Positions 33,785-44,830 of a stretch of DNA of 64,000 nt are shown piece after piece (the first letter of the stretch is position 1; each line of letters starts with the position of its first letter). The position numbers and the translations under genes are program-made. The DNA is from Cladorhizidae sp. MBARI D1340-BT2 (Eukaryota; Porifera; Demospongiae; Poecilosclerida; Cladorhizidae), in assembly GCA_028752905.1 (NCBI GenBank), contig JAQNBH010000015.1:32985663-33049662 (forward strand), read 5' to 3'. The notes under the pieces are model-generated. The model was not told the DNA's origin. It saw nothing but the letters and a program-made list of their open reading frames with translations, and did not search any database.

Positions 33785-34830
33785 GCTAACTGTGTTCGTG
33801 TGCTGCTATTCTTTCCCCTGAGTATAGTATTAGCTCTGTTCATGTGCTGCTAGTTTTTCCCACCTGAGTATAGTATTAGCTGTGTTCATGTGCTGCTATT
33901 GTTTCCCCTGAGTATAGTATTAGCTGTGTTCATGTGCTGCTAGTTTTTCCCACCTGAGTACAGTATTAGCTGTGTTCATGTGCCGCTAATCTTTCCCACC
34001 TGAGTACAGTATTAGCTGTGTTCATGTGCCACTAATCTTTCCCACATGAGTACATATTAGTTGTGTTCATGTGTTGCTAGTCTTTCCCACCTGGGTACAG
34101 TATATTAGCTGTAATCATGTGCTGCTAGTCTTTCCCACCTGAGTACAGTATTAGCTGTGTTCATGTGCTGCTAGTCTTTCCCACCTGAGTATAGTATTAG
34201 CTGTGTTCATGTGCTGCTAGTCTTTCCCACCTGAGTACAGTATTAGCTGTGTTAAGGTGCTGCTAGTCTCTCCCACCTGAGTACAGTATTAGCTGTGTTC
34301 ATGTGCCGCTAATCTTTCCCACCTAAGTACAGTATTAGCTGGGTTCATGTGCTGCTAGTCTTTCCCACCTGAGTACAGTATTAGCTGTGTTCATGTGCCG
34401 CTAATCTTTCCCACCTGAGTACAGTATTAGCTGTGTTCATGTGCCGCTAATCTTTCCCACCTAAGTACAGTATTAGCTGTGTTCATGTGCTGCTAGTCTT
34501 TCCCACCTGAGTACAGTATTAGCTGTGTTCATGTGCCGCTAATCTTTCCCACTTGAGTACAGTATTAGCTGTGTTCATGTTCTGCTAGTCTTTCCCACCT
34601 GAGTACAGTATTAGCTGTGTTCATATGCCGCTAGTCTTTCCCAACTGAGTACAGTATTAGCTGTGTTCATGTGCTGCTAGTCTTTCCCACCTGAGTACAG
34701 TATTAGCTGTGTTCATGTGCTGCTAGTCTTTCCCACCTGAGTACAGTATTAGGTGTGTTCATTTGCTACTAGTCTTTTCCACATGAGTACAGTATTAGGT
34801 ATGTTCAAGTGCTGCTAGACTTTCCCTTGT
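33785..34830. repeat. 46-base minisatellite (about 22 units)
   Basis: The unit is GTACAGTATTAGCTGTGTTC then ATGTGCTGCTAGTCTTTCCC and ACCTGA. Units vary mostly at GTGCTGCTAGTC versus GTGCCGCTAATC, and neighbouring units share variants, a sign of local unit duplication. There are no spacers, so it is not a CRISPR-like array. Confidence 0.95.
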
Positions 34831-35429
34831 AGAGAAAGACAAAGAAAGAAGGAAAACTGAGACCAATTGAAGAAGAGAAGGCGAGAAATGAAGAGACTGG
34901 CTCAAGTTCAAGCAAGACATCAGAGAGTCAAGAATAATTATGTCATCTGTATATGCAGCAGAGTAGTGAGTAATTATATAATTATATACAATAATTCATG
35001 CTTCTCAAAATGTCTGATATCAGTTATTTTAACTATTATTTAAGGGATTGTTAAGGTTGGTGTGAGTATGATGAAGGGAAGGGGAGTTGACATGGATGTA
35101 GTAGAGGTGAAAGGTGAGATTTCTGGGAAGGTTTGAGTGGCAATGGCTGCTGGTATTAGAATGGAGACCTCATGCTCTACATTTAAACCCCTATTATCCA
35201 TTTCACTCTCTCCACTACTATACCACTGGAACAAATCCTTGACATTGTTCAACATAGCTGGTATGCTGATTGGTGAGTGCCAGACAATTGAGACTAGTAT
35301 CTGCGACAAAAGGAAGTCCAGCTCTATACAATGAGTAGTTTCTAAAACATTAGTTAGTGCATTCATTTGTGACCCAGCAGCACTTTAAATGCACCAACTT
35401 GACCACCTATTCAAGTTTTAGCGCCTATC
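34831..35429. other. Intronic region, unclassified open frame
   Basis: A 108-codon minus frame at 35040-35366 is Ser/Thr/Pro-rich in its second half, but has no recognised domain and no phase-1 exon borders like the other exons. Confidence 0.25.
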
Positions 35430-35720
35430 CAGGTATAGAGTAGGGCCTCCTCTAGCCACTGTTACTAATTCCAGTTGTTTGGCACTAATCTAGAGCCACA
35501 AAATCAAGCACTCAGATCTTATGTCATCTCCACATTAGCTGCAGTCACTTTGGCATAGTTATACATGTAGCTATGCAACATTTTAGTATCAAAAGAGAGC
35601 ACACAGAGAAAGCTATCATTTGAGCTATATATCTAGTTCACACAGTGAATTTTGCAGAATCTATGGAGCTCCAAAGTCATAACCACAAGGTTTTATTAGT
35701 TATGCCCCCCACTCCCTACT
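35430..35720. repeat. Intronic repeat, copy near 35.6 kb
   Basis: Carries TATCAAAAGAGAGCACACAG and ATCTATGGAGCTCCAAAGTC, and ends in a C-rich tract (GCCCCCCACTCCC) like the 22.5-kb copy. Confidence 0.72.
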
Positions 35721-36639
35721 TTGACAACGACATGTTTTTGCTTTATTAATCTATGTATATATGTGCATATTCAATGTCTAGAATTAACTTTATTGAAATT
35801 GGCAAGCTCTACCTTAGTTCCAAGGGGATAAAAAGGGGGAGGGCGGAGGGATAAAATGATCTGTAATGGCTTTTTACCATGAAGGTTGTTTAAACAGTTA
35901 CATAGACGAATATTCTTCAAAGGCTTGAGTCTACTGCAAAGTATGTTTGAGAGGCCATAACCAGCTTCTTCTTAGTTTGCTTCAAGAGACTAGCTCCTTC
36001 GTAATCTACCTTGAGAGACTGGGTCTTTTTTAGTCTGGTTTGAAAGTTTAGCTCCTTTGACTGGCTCATAAGATAAGCTCCTCAGTTCTACGTCTAAGAA
36101 TAATTATGGAAAGTGTTTAGCAATAGTGTTTAATAAGCACCTATTCATAGTTAGTGCCCGTTCTCCTGCAGGTGGAGGTTAGAAGTATGGAGCTAGCCCA
36201 TTACCTTCTAATGTGTTGTCCACTAAGTGATGAGTGTAGTATCATCTTCTAGTAGCTAGGACTATGGCAATGCTTGTTGCTCAAGGCGAAGCTGCCCTCT
36301 TAAGGACGGGGATGTGCAACGACCATATATTGTATTACTCGTCATTATTGAACCAATAATGGCAGGTTGCCTAAGATGATACTCTTAAGATTTCCTAAGA
36401 CATTGAAAGTTACAAGTACCTCACCTATGTACTGTTTATTACCTGGAGTGAAATAGAGCACACCCTGGTAAGACCTTGCATGCTTGCCTAGATCTGCACT
36501 GCAATGTGCACAATTCTAAGTGGAACTCACCTCAATACATGAAACATATACATAATCATAAACAGTGTTAGGCAAATAGTGATCACTGTCCGTGTATAAG
36601 TAGCAAGCACCCTCTGGGCATTTTCAGTGATCTACCTAC
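35721..36639. other. Intronic region, no gene seen
   Basis: No recognisable coding or repeat signal beyond short simple sequence. Confidence 0.3.
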
Positions 36640-36890
36640 AGTAGGACTAGGATGATATATGAAGCAAGTGCCCAGTATATGTGAACACGAAGCAAGTGCC
36701 CAGAATATATGCACATGTGCAATTATTGTAACTAGGATGTATATGAAGTAATTGCCCAGTATATATGCACATGTGCAATTACTGCAACTAGGATGGTACA
36801 TGAAGCAGGTGCCCAGTATATATGCACATGTGCAACTAGGATGGTACATGAAGCAAGTGCCAAAGATATATGCACACATCCAAGTTGCAA
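36640..36890. repeat. Minisatellite of about 45-60 bases (about 5 units)
   Basis: Units share GAAGCAAGTGCCCAGTATAT, ATGCACATGTGCAA and ACTAGGATGGTACAT, with variable middle parts. Confidence 0.85.
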
Positions 36891-37599
36891 TAACTGCACG
36901 ATTTGAAGCAGAATACTAAGATTTATCTCTATCACCTCGGATACCCTACATATATACTTCAAACAAATATATTAGGAGAGGTAGAGAGTCTTTATGTTTA
37001 AATAGTAACTATATATTTATTGTACAGATATTTTATCTCTGGACAGTGTCCACCTAGACAAGTGCATGTGTATGCTGTATAAAGCAGTGTTGGCTCCGAC
37101 TACATCACAGGATTAGCCGGAACACTTCATTAATTTTATGGGTGTGGTCGTTAGGAGGAGGATGCACATTTTTGTGCTAGCTACGATTAACACCATGAAC
37201 CATTATTTAGTGCAAAGCATCGAATGAAATCATATCTGCGTTCCACTAGTCTATCACATGAAAGACTGAACAAATTGATGATGTTACATCTTCACAAGAA
37301 TCTCAGAGACAAACTTAGCATACTTCCTCAATTACAGCACACCGTCGAATAGTAAGCACAGCTACAGGCAGCTCATGAAACATGCGTGCATTATATAGGA
37401 AATATGGCAATCTACTTGATGTAGCCAATGACTTTGAGGGTAAGGATGGATGTAGACAAGTATTTGGTCATAACTTCTGCAATAATAAAATATTATGTCA
37501 GCAATTGTTTGTACATGCTACTGTGTTAAGATAAAGTTACACACATATGAACACACTTCTTAGCCTGACGATCTTAAAATTGCCCGACCCGCCTCTGTA
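36891..37599. other. Intronic region, no gene seen
   Basis: Nothing recognised. Confidence 0.3.
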
Positions 37600-37790
37600 A
37601 TGCAATATTGGGAGTCTAGAAAAATTGAATCTCCATATACTATAAACACTAGTTTCAATATCGACTATTGTATATATAATGCAACATTGGGGGGGGGGGG
37701 AGAGTGAATCAATTGCCATACACTATAAACACAGTTTCAATATCCACAACTGTATATATAATGCATGCAACATTGGGGGGGCGAGAAAAA
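37600..37790. repeat. Tandem repeat of about 90 bases with a G-tract
   Basis: Two and a half units contain TGCAACATTGGGGG, CTATAAACAC and TTTCAATATC. The G-run expands to 12 bases near 37691. Confidence 0.8.
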
Positions 37791-38884
37791 AAGGTATACA
37801 AGGGATTTAACCTCCACCCCTCTGCTGATGCCAAACAATGCAACACTGTGTGAACATTTATATATGTTTGGTATAGGCTACATAGAAAACTAGTTTGGTC
37901 TAGTTGTAGTTTTCCATGTTCTAGTTGTAGTTTTCCATCAATAGATTTCCGTGTTTGGTCCCAGTGAAGCTATTGATAGAGCTGTGGTTTGCATGATTCT
38001 TTTTAAAGTTTTCTAGTGCAGTTTTGAACATTTTATATCAAGTAAGTTGGTAGCTTAGGTAGTGCAAGCTGTGCAAACACTTAAGTAGCTTACCTGAGGG
38101 TGCTGCTTCTCAGAAATTTGAGTTGTAGATCTTAGATGAATAACCAATGCCATCTAACTGCTTATGGGCAAGTGAATTACTTTATAAATCTTAATGCATG
38201 TGACCCAGCTGCTTATGGACAAATGGATTGCATAATATTTTTGATTTGTTATAATATGAAAAACAGCTTCAGGTGTTGTAGGGTTATTATGATTGCTCCT
38301 TCCACTTGGAAGAAAATAAAATTAATAAATGATGAAATGAAACAAAACACAACCCAAAAAAATTAAACAAGAAAAAGTGCACACCACATGACATGCACAT
38401 GTGCACATGTCCACACCACATGACATGCACATGTATACATGTGAGTGCAAGTTTCCTTAGCATTGGCAGGTTCACATGACACTATGCTCCAGATTTCGGA
38501 GTAGAAGTAGGGAAATCAAGTGTGCTTGTTAGTCAGCTTCGGCAGGTTTTACACTCTTATTTATTTATCTATTTGAAATCCCCCAAGAGATGGGTGGCAA
38601 GCCCATACTCTTCCTTTATCAAAATCATACATCCGCTGCTGCAAGAGAACATTTTAAAGGTGCAAAATATTTACCGGTAGATATTGTTAATATAGATTGT
38701 GATAGCTTAGGATGTAGAACACACTATATTGTGCAACTTATATGGCAATAAAAAATTAAGCGTCAAAGAACAACTTATAGAAATATCTATTTAACATTAT
38801 TATAATGTCTCCTCTCCATTCCCTCCCATAAATAATAATACACTAATGAAGCACACAGAGCATAATTGCAAATTAGTGGCTCAC
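37791..38884. other. Intronic region, no gene seen
   Basis: A small duplication (CCACACCACATGACATGCAC twice) lies at 38380-38440. Nothing else recognised. Confidence 0.35.
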
Positions 38885-39199
38885 CATCTGATACAACACG
38901 TATGGTTGCTGCTGCAGCAGTTACTCCAGCACAACGCAAGACCTTCCCATCCGTAGCTGGTGTGGCAGTGAAGCTAATCTTGGATGAGGTTAGAGTGTCG
39001 CTTTGTGATATCAAAGTCACTGAGAAGTCAACTCCACCCTCCATATGTGTGGTAGTATTGCCTACAGTATCCAGTCTATTCAAAGCCTCCACACGCTCAC
39101 CATTATATTGCCATACCAATGTTTTACCATCTCTGCTACAACTGGCAGTGGCTGTGTCACCAGAACACACTTCATCAGGAAAAGTAAACGTATCGGCAG
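38885..39199 (-). CDS. Ig-like domain exon
   Basis: A 315-base exon with acceptor ATTATTGCAG and donor GATG|GTGAGC, phase 1 at both ends, encoding 105 residues. It starts ADTFTFPDEVCSGDTATASC, with the B-strand Cys at ASC, then the C-strand Trp in TLVWQYNG, a middle with NTTTHMEGGVDFSVTLI, and the F-strand Cys in DGKVLRCAGV. That C-W-C spacing fits an immunoglobulin fold; the usual D-x-A/G-x-Y-x-C is replaced by DGKVLRC, so it is divergent. A glycosylation sequon (NTT) is present. It is the most N-terminal exon visible. Confidence 0.72.
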
Positions 39200-40084
39200 C
39201 TGCAATAATTACATAAAGAATGTTAATGTCTTCAAACCAAAAAAATATATGCTAAAGAAGTCTTTTAGTAGGTATTAGCAGAAGCACAACATTGCCAGGT
39301 TACCACCGGCACCATCACTAATAAAGTAATGTAACAAAGGTATCACTACGCTATGCATTGCTGTGTGCACACGGAATTAGAATTACGAAGTACATCCCAA
39401 TGTGAATCAGATTCAATGCACCTTCAGAGAAGGTCTGAATGGACTCAAACTGTCAGAGCAATAAATTAATTATGCAAGTGTGCATTAAATAAACTTGGCA
39501 TGTGAAGGTGGCTGGTCAGAGCTTGGAGAGAACTATAGTGCAAATCAGGTGTGACTTGCTTGAAATTGTTGGTATGGCATAAACCAGCTACATCTAGACC
39601 AACTTATGATGTAGCAACTGATGAATACCTGGACTAATTATTCAGCAGCTATTGTTAATGCTAGAGTATTCCTCTTGACTTGTTTACTCTGTTGGATTCA
39701 TGGAGCTCCATCCTTTCAAAATCCTGTCTTTCCCTTAGCCACATCCTTTTTATTCTGCAGCATGGTTCTCCTTCAGGTCAGTAGATGTTGTTGTTGGGGC
39801 AATTGTTTATAGTTAGAAAGTGACCAACCTGCACTGATAGGAATTCAAGTTATTCAGGCTGGAGGTGCTTGCAATGAGCATTCATTATGGCAGATTGGAC
39901 TGGCCGTAAACAACAGCAAGGTCCATGTGGCCTGCTTACACTCCTAGGGCTCTGTCAGGTAATTACTGTAGTGCATTGTTAGTTGTGGGCTTGCCCAGTG
40001 CCATTGAGAAAGTGAAGATAGGAGTGGGAGTGTTTTCTCTTTGCTTCAGTTTCCTTTGTTTCTCTAGTATTCTAGTATTTAATC
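39200..40084. other. Region upstream of the Ig exon, no exon recognised
   Basis: Further N-terminal exons and a signal peptide would be expected at or above here, but none is convincing. Confidence 0.3.
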
Positions 40085-41070
40085 CTTATACCCTAGCAAG
40101 CTAGCTGGTGCCTTGGTCCCACTAGCTCTTGTACAACACATAATGCAAGACCCTAGCAGGCTAGCTTGTGCCTTGGTCCACTAGCTCCAGTATAACATGT
40201 AATGCAAGACCCTAGCAGGCAGTGTGTTAGGCTCGAGCCCTAACACCCTGGACATATAACTAGTGTGAACCATAAATGAACGGATTGGTTAATTAAGTGT
40301 GATCTCATATTATCTCATGATTATTTCTGTCTGTTATGTTTGTGTGTGATTGTGACTGTCATCACCCCACATGTAATCTTCCCACATGTCATCACTACAT
40401 TGGTTCCTTGTAAGTGTACATTCCTAAACTGGCAGGCTGTAACCTATTTAAAGGGGCAGCCTTGCTGGTGCGGGCAGATTTTCTAAATTACAACTTGGAA
40501 TTAAAACTCTTAAACGTCTAGAACTAAACCTCTAGTCTTAGGAGGGAGAAGGAATCTCTGGTGGCAGCATACTCTTGGGTTCCCCACTATTAAGGGCCCA
40601 ACACCTTGGTCCACTAACTTGAGTACAACATGTAATGCAAGACCCTAACATGCTAGCTGGTGCCTTGGTCCCTAGCTAGAGTACAACACATAATGCAAGA
40701 CCCTAGCAGGCTAACTGATGCCTTGGTTCACTAGCTACAGTTCAACAGTAATGCAAGACCCTAGCAGGCTAGTTGGTGCCTTGGTCCACTACCTCCAGTA
40801 CAATGCGTAATGCAAGACCCTAGCAGGCTAGCTGGTGCCTTGGTCCACTAGCTCAAGTACAACATGTAATGCAAGACCCTAACAGGCTAGCTTGTGCCTT
40901 AGTCCACTAGCTCCAGTACAACATGTAAATGCAAGACCATAGCAGGCTAGCTGGTGCCTTGGTCCACTAGCTCCAGTACAACACGTAATGCAAGACCCTA
41001 GCAGGCTAGCTGGTGCCTTGGTCCACTACCTACAGTACAACACGTAATGCAAGACCCTAGCAGACAAGCT
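40085..41070. repeat. 59-60-base minisatellite (about 11 units), interrupted
   Basis: The unit is AATGCAAGACCCTAGCAGGC, TAGCTGGTGCCTTGGTCCAC, then TAGCTCCAGTACAACACGT. It is split at 40225-40603 by an LTR-like insertion. Confidence 0.93.
40225..40603. mobile_element. Solo-LTR-like insertion in the minisatellite
   Basis: The 379-base insert begins TGTTAGGCTCGAG and ends AAGGGCCCAACA, giving TG...CA ends with TGTTRGG inverted termini. It contains CTATTTAAAGGGGC, like the promoter part of the Gmr1-like LTR. No clear target duplication. Near its right end, CTGGTGGCAGC matches 10 bases of the tRNA-Leu primer site, so the true LTR edge could be there instead. Confidence 0.55.
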
Positions 41071-41309
41071 ACAATTCATTAACTTTTAAGCGACCAATGT
41101 TTAGGCTAGTTTTCTGTCCGCTATATTTTTTATCATTGTTAATCTACAAGACAAATAACATACATGGACTGTCTAGGCCCCCCAAAAAATTAAAAAGAAC
41201 TTACCAATGCAGACAGCAAACATTAACAGGACCCTTTACCTATCAGTGAACTCAATTTGGAACTTACCAATGCAGAAAACAAACACTCACACAGTGGCTG
41301 AGACATAGG

Positions 41310-41636
41310 GGGTCAGGGGGGTGTTGTGTGACCATATCTGCACTAGCTTAAATGAAAGGTTCTCATCATTGTCAGCAACTGCTTCATCTCTTCTGGTACT
41401 TGTACCATCTCTGATTACCACAAGATCATTTGATATCAGCACAGTTGTTGGAACTTATCACCAGGATTTGCCATCACCAGAACTAATAGAAACTGAACTC
41501 ACTCGCTGGAAATCAAGATATGCAAATGTACCCTTTCACAAAAGAGAATCCACACTATCTAGTGTCTTGAAGGATTGTGATGCAGCATTTTTTCCAAACA
41601 TTCATGTTCTCTCATGCACTCTTGTGAATGCGAATA
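41310..41636 (+). pseudogene. hAT transposase C-terminal fragment
   Basis: The frame reads DHICTSLNERFSSLSATASS, YHQDLPSPELIETELTRWKS, then LKDCDAAFFPNIHVL. This matches the region just ahead of the hAT dimerisation domain in ZMYM1/52-kDa-repressor-like transposases. It stops where a Penelope-like element begins, so the ERSFS block is missing. It is a different copy from the hAT at 5 kb. Confidence 0.75.
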
Positions 41637-42350
41637 TCAAAAGAGAGAGTGGTGAAGAGCTTGTATGATAGAGCCAGAAGAGTAGTGACTGAGAAGGAGG
41701 ACCTTCGGAAGAAAGAACATCATTTGAATAAGGTATTCATAGTGAATGGTTATCCGCAAGCCTTCATCAACCTTTCGTCTGCAGAAACATCTAAATGTCG
41801 AAAGGAAGATGAGTACACTAGTACAGGCAATGAGTGGTCTAAACAGAAGGATCCTATGATAGTGATTCCTTATGCAGCAGGGATGAATGAAGACATCAGG
41901 AGGATCTGCAGGAAGTTCAACATCAAAGTCATCTTCAGATCGGGAAGAACTCTGAGGAAACAACTGACCAGAGTGAAGGATGTTTTACCAGCTAAAATGC
42001 ACTCATGTGTTGTGTACTGCATCCCTTGTAGCTGTGGAAAATACTACATAGGGGAGACCTTCAGAAGACTGGAGACCAGAATGAAAGAACATCAAGATCC
42101 TGTAGAAAGTGTAATAAAGAGAAGTCGGCAATTGCTGTGCATGCATGGGATAAGGACATCCTATTATGTGTATCTTGGACCAGGCCAGAAGACAGAAGTA
42201 ACCAGAAGACAGAAGTAACTGCTAGTGAAGGAGGCACTGTACTTCGGCCTAGCACCAAAGTGTGAGCAGTTCAATCAAGACTGTGGAATGGACTTGCCGA
42301 GCTGCTGGGGAGCCTACTCTGAAGAGCCAGAACTTGAAGCCACGAGCACC
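41637..42350 (+). pseudogene. Penelope-like element, C-terminal part with GIY-YIG domain
   Basis: A 5-prime truncated Penelope-like retroelement. RVVKSLYDRARRVVTEKEDL and KVFIVNGYPQAFI form the tail of the RT region. MIVIPYAAGMNEDIRRICRK and FRSGRTLRKQLTRVKDVLPA lead into the GIY-YIG endonuclease at 42011-42090: VVYCIPCSCGKYYIGETFRR with LETRMKEH. The domain nicks target DNA to prime reverse transcription. A deletion and frame change after KEH break the end. The 3-prime untranslated part continues through an AT-rich microsatellite to about 42950. It appears to have inserted into the hAT fragment to its left. Confidence 0.88.
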
Positions 42351-42361
42351 ATAATTACATA

Positions 42362-42745
42362 TTTTATTTTATTTATTTATTTAATATATAATTATTGCTA
42401 TTATTATCATTATCATTATTATTTATTTTATTATTTATTTATTATCCGTTTATTATTGAAATTTTATTAATAATAACAACAACAACAAATAATAATAATA
42501 ACAACAACATCATCATCATCATCATCATTATATGTAATTGTTGTTTTATTTATTTGTTTATTATTTATGTATATTTTTATTTATTGTTCATTTAATATAT
42601 TTTTGTTTCTTTTTTTTATTTGTTATTTTTTTATAATATTTATTAATTATTTATTTATTTGTTGTTATTATTTTCCTTTTGATTTTTTAAAAAATGTATT
42701 ATTATTGTTATTTTATATAATTATAATATATAATATATATATTTA
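42362..42745. repeat. AT-rich microsatellite in a Penelope-like 3-prime tail
   Basis: Interrupted TTA/ATTT and AAC/CAT runs. The flanking sequences ACCATAATTACATATTTTAT (left) and ATCCGGTGCACGTGCTAG (right) are shared with 45700-46410, so it is part of the element. Confidence 0.9.
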
Positions 42746-42960
42746 AATCCGGTGCACGTGCTAGACGCTGGTACTGGCACGTGGGATAGCTAGCTACCGG
42801 TATATAACAGACTCACGCAAGCCTTAGCATCTGATTATTCCTGATGAAGCTAGAGCATCTTGTCCAAATGTGTCAAGTGAATAATGTTTGAATTTGATTA
42901 TTGAGAAGATGATTTTAATGTTATTATGTCAACTGAGAGTTCATTGAGAGATTATTATTA
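42746..42960 (+). repeat. Penelope-like terminal sequence with CTGATGA motif
   Basis: Contains ATCCGGTGCACGTGCTAG, ACTCACGCAAGCCTTAGCAT and CCTGATGAAGCTAGAGCATC, followed by TCAAGTGAATAA and TTGATTATTGAGAAGATGAT. Equivalent copies lie at 46380-46560 (plus) and, reversed, at 47420-47560. Confidence 0.82.
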
Positions 42961-43044
42961 TTTATTTTTTAAAGCATGTGTCCAAGGATGTAGTTTAAGA
43001 CTAGACATCTAGTTGAAACGTTAAGTGAATAAAAATTGAAGAGA

Positions 43045-43345
<301 letters not shown>

Positions 43346-43419
43346 ACAAAAATACCAAAATAATAACTAATTAACAATAAATACATAAATATATAATTAA
43401 AAAGCTAACAACAAGTTCA

Positions 43420-43830
43420 ACTCCGACTGACCTCAAAACAGACAAGGCATTCCCCTGCTGGACTGCAACTGAGAGACACTGAAGGAGGTGAACACAGGCA
43501 TTCACCTCTCCAGTTTTATCCTGAGGCTATGCTCCTTCAGAAAAGCTATCAACCAGTTCCCGATGATCCCTAATGACTCGATGGCCAAGGCACAAAAAAG
43601 TGGCAAGGATCTACGCTGGCATACTTGGACACTTTTTTCTCCTCGGCCATAGCAGCCACAGCTCCAGCACTACTCACTGCTATACCCCGATATGACTGAG
43701 AAAACATATCTGGACAGGTTGCATCCCACACCATTTGCTTCCAATTCTTCCATGGTACCATGGTTACCCCATCAGGTCTATTGCCGTCAGAACGATAACA
43801 ATAAATACATAAATAAATGAATTGAACTAA
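43420..43830 (-). pseudogene. PD-(D/E)XK-like nuclease fragment from a repeat
   Basis: On the minus strand, YRSDGNRPDGVTMVPWKNWK, QMVWDATCPDMFSQSYRG, then AAMAEEKKVSKYASVD and later, shifted, LLQCLSVAVQQGNALSVL. The RPDG...WD.T...K..KY layout recurs in a common repeat-encoded domain of animal genomes and resembles a restriction-endonuclease-like fold. Assignment to that fold is inference. Frames are broken after HFFVP. Confidence 0.55.
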
Positions 43831-43879
43831 CGAACAAACAAATAAGATATGCTTCATTATTAAAACATCAACAGAGAAT

Positions 43880-44830
43880 GATTGAATACAGAATAATTTT
43901 GGTGGTCGCGGTTTCAAGTTCAAGCTCTTGAGAATGGCTCTCCAGCAGCCAAGCAAGACCATTCCACAGTCTCGACTATACCGTTCACACTTTGGTGCTA
44001 GGAATGATGTGCAATGCCTCCTTTACTAGCAATTCCTTCTATCTTCTGGCATGGTCCAAGATGGTGGCTTCCTTCCACAAAATAGGATGTCCATTATCCC
44101 ATGCATGTTCAGCAATTGCAGACTTCTCTTAAGAACACTTCCTACAGGCATCGTGATGTTCTTTCACTCTGGTCTCCAGTCTTCTTATGGTCTCCCCTAT
44201 GTAGTATTTCCCACAGCTGCAAGGGATGTGGTACACTAAATATGAATGCATATTAGCAGGTAAAACATCCTTTACTCCGCTCAGTTGTGTCCTCAGAATT
44301 CTTCCCGATCTGAAAACAAGTTTGATGTTGAACATCCTGCAGACCCTCCTGATGTCTTCACTCATCCCTGCTGCATAAGGAATCACTACCATAGGGTCCT
44401 TCTTTTTAGACGCCCCATCGTCTATATTAGTGTACTTATCTTCCTTTCTGCATTTAGATGAGACGAAAGGTTGATGAAGGCTTGCAGATAACCATTTTCT
44501 ATAAAGACTCTATTCAAATTATGTTCTTCCTTCCAAACGTCCTCCTTCTCAGTCACTACTCTCCTGGCTCTATCATGCAAGCTCTTCACCACTCCTCTTC
44601 TGACAACGATAGGATGATGTTATCTATAATCAAGGTACCAGTTGATGTGCTGGGTTTTTTGTAAACTGTTGCAGTTAACCTTAAGTCTTCCTTTCTGTGT
44701 AAGTGGCAATCCAGAAAGGGCAATGGTCTGTCCAATTCAAGCTCCATGGTAAACTTTATGTCAGCTATAGTCTCAAGCTTCTGAGGAAGCTAACTGATCC
44801 ATTCATGGAACAAAAATGTGCAGCTGCCTG
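43880..44830 (-). pseudogene. Penelope-like element, inverted second copy
   Basis: On the minus strand from 44830 down: DIKFTMELELDRPLPFLDCH and LTATVYKKPSTSTGTL from the end of the RT, a shifted RACMIEPGE region, then MVVIPYAAGMSEDIRRVCRM and the GIY-YIG block LVYHIPCSCGKYYIGETIRR with LETRVKEHHDACRKCS. It keeps more upstream sequence than the 41.6-kb copy, and in inverted orientation to it. The 3-prime segment (43880-44060) shares the KEAL-type end with copies at 42210-42340 and 47730-47930. Confidence 0.87.

Larger units (their letters stand above)
10237..39199 (-). other. Putative modular cell-surface receptor gene (exon set)
   Basis: Five exons on the same strand are collinear as Ig-like, FN3-like, CCP, CCP, then transmembrane plus tail. 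All visible boundaries are phase 1, so any combination splices in frame. This fits a single-pass membrane protein with an extracellular modular stalk and a short cytoplasmic tail. No signal peptide, start codon or 5-prime end is visible; they would lie above 39.2 kb or among exons I missed. Introns of about 2-13 kb are packed with transposons and minisatellites. That these exons form one transcript is inferred from strand, order and phase. They could belong to more than one gene. Confidence 0.55.

Noticed and set aside
33785..34830. Regular direct repeats that could suggest a CRISPR array
   Set aside because: The 46-base units are contiguous with no spacers, and the genome is eukaryotic; it is a minisatellite.
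35040..35366. Possible extra receptor exon on the minus strand
   Set aside because: There is no recognisable domain, and the only acceptor gives a very short phase-1 frame without a matching donor.
36583..36962. Cys/Tyr-rich minus-strand frames
   Set aside because: They coincide with a minisatellite and have the periodicity of its unit.
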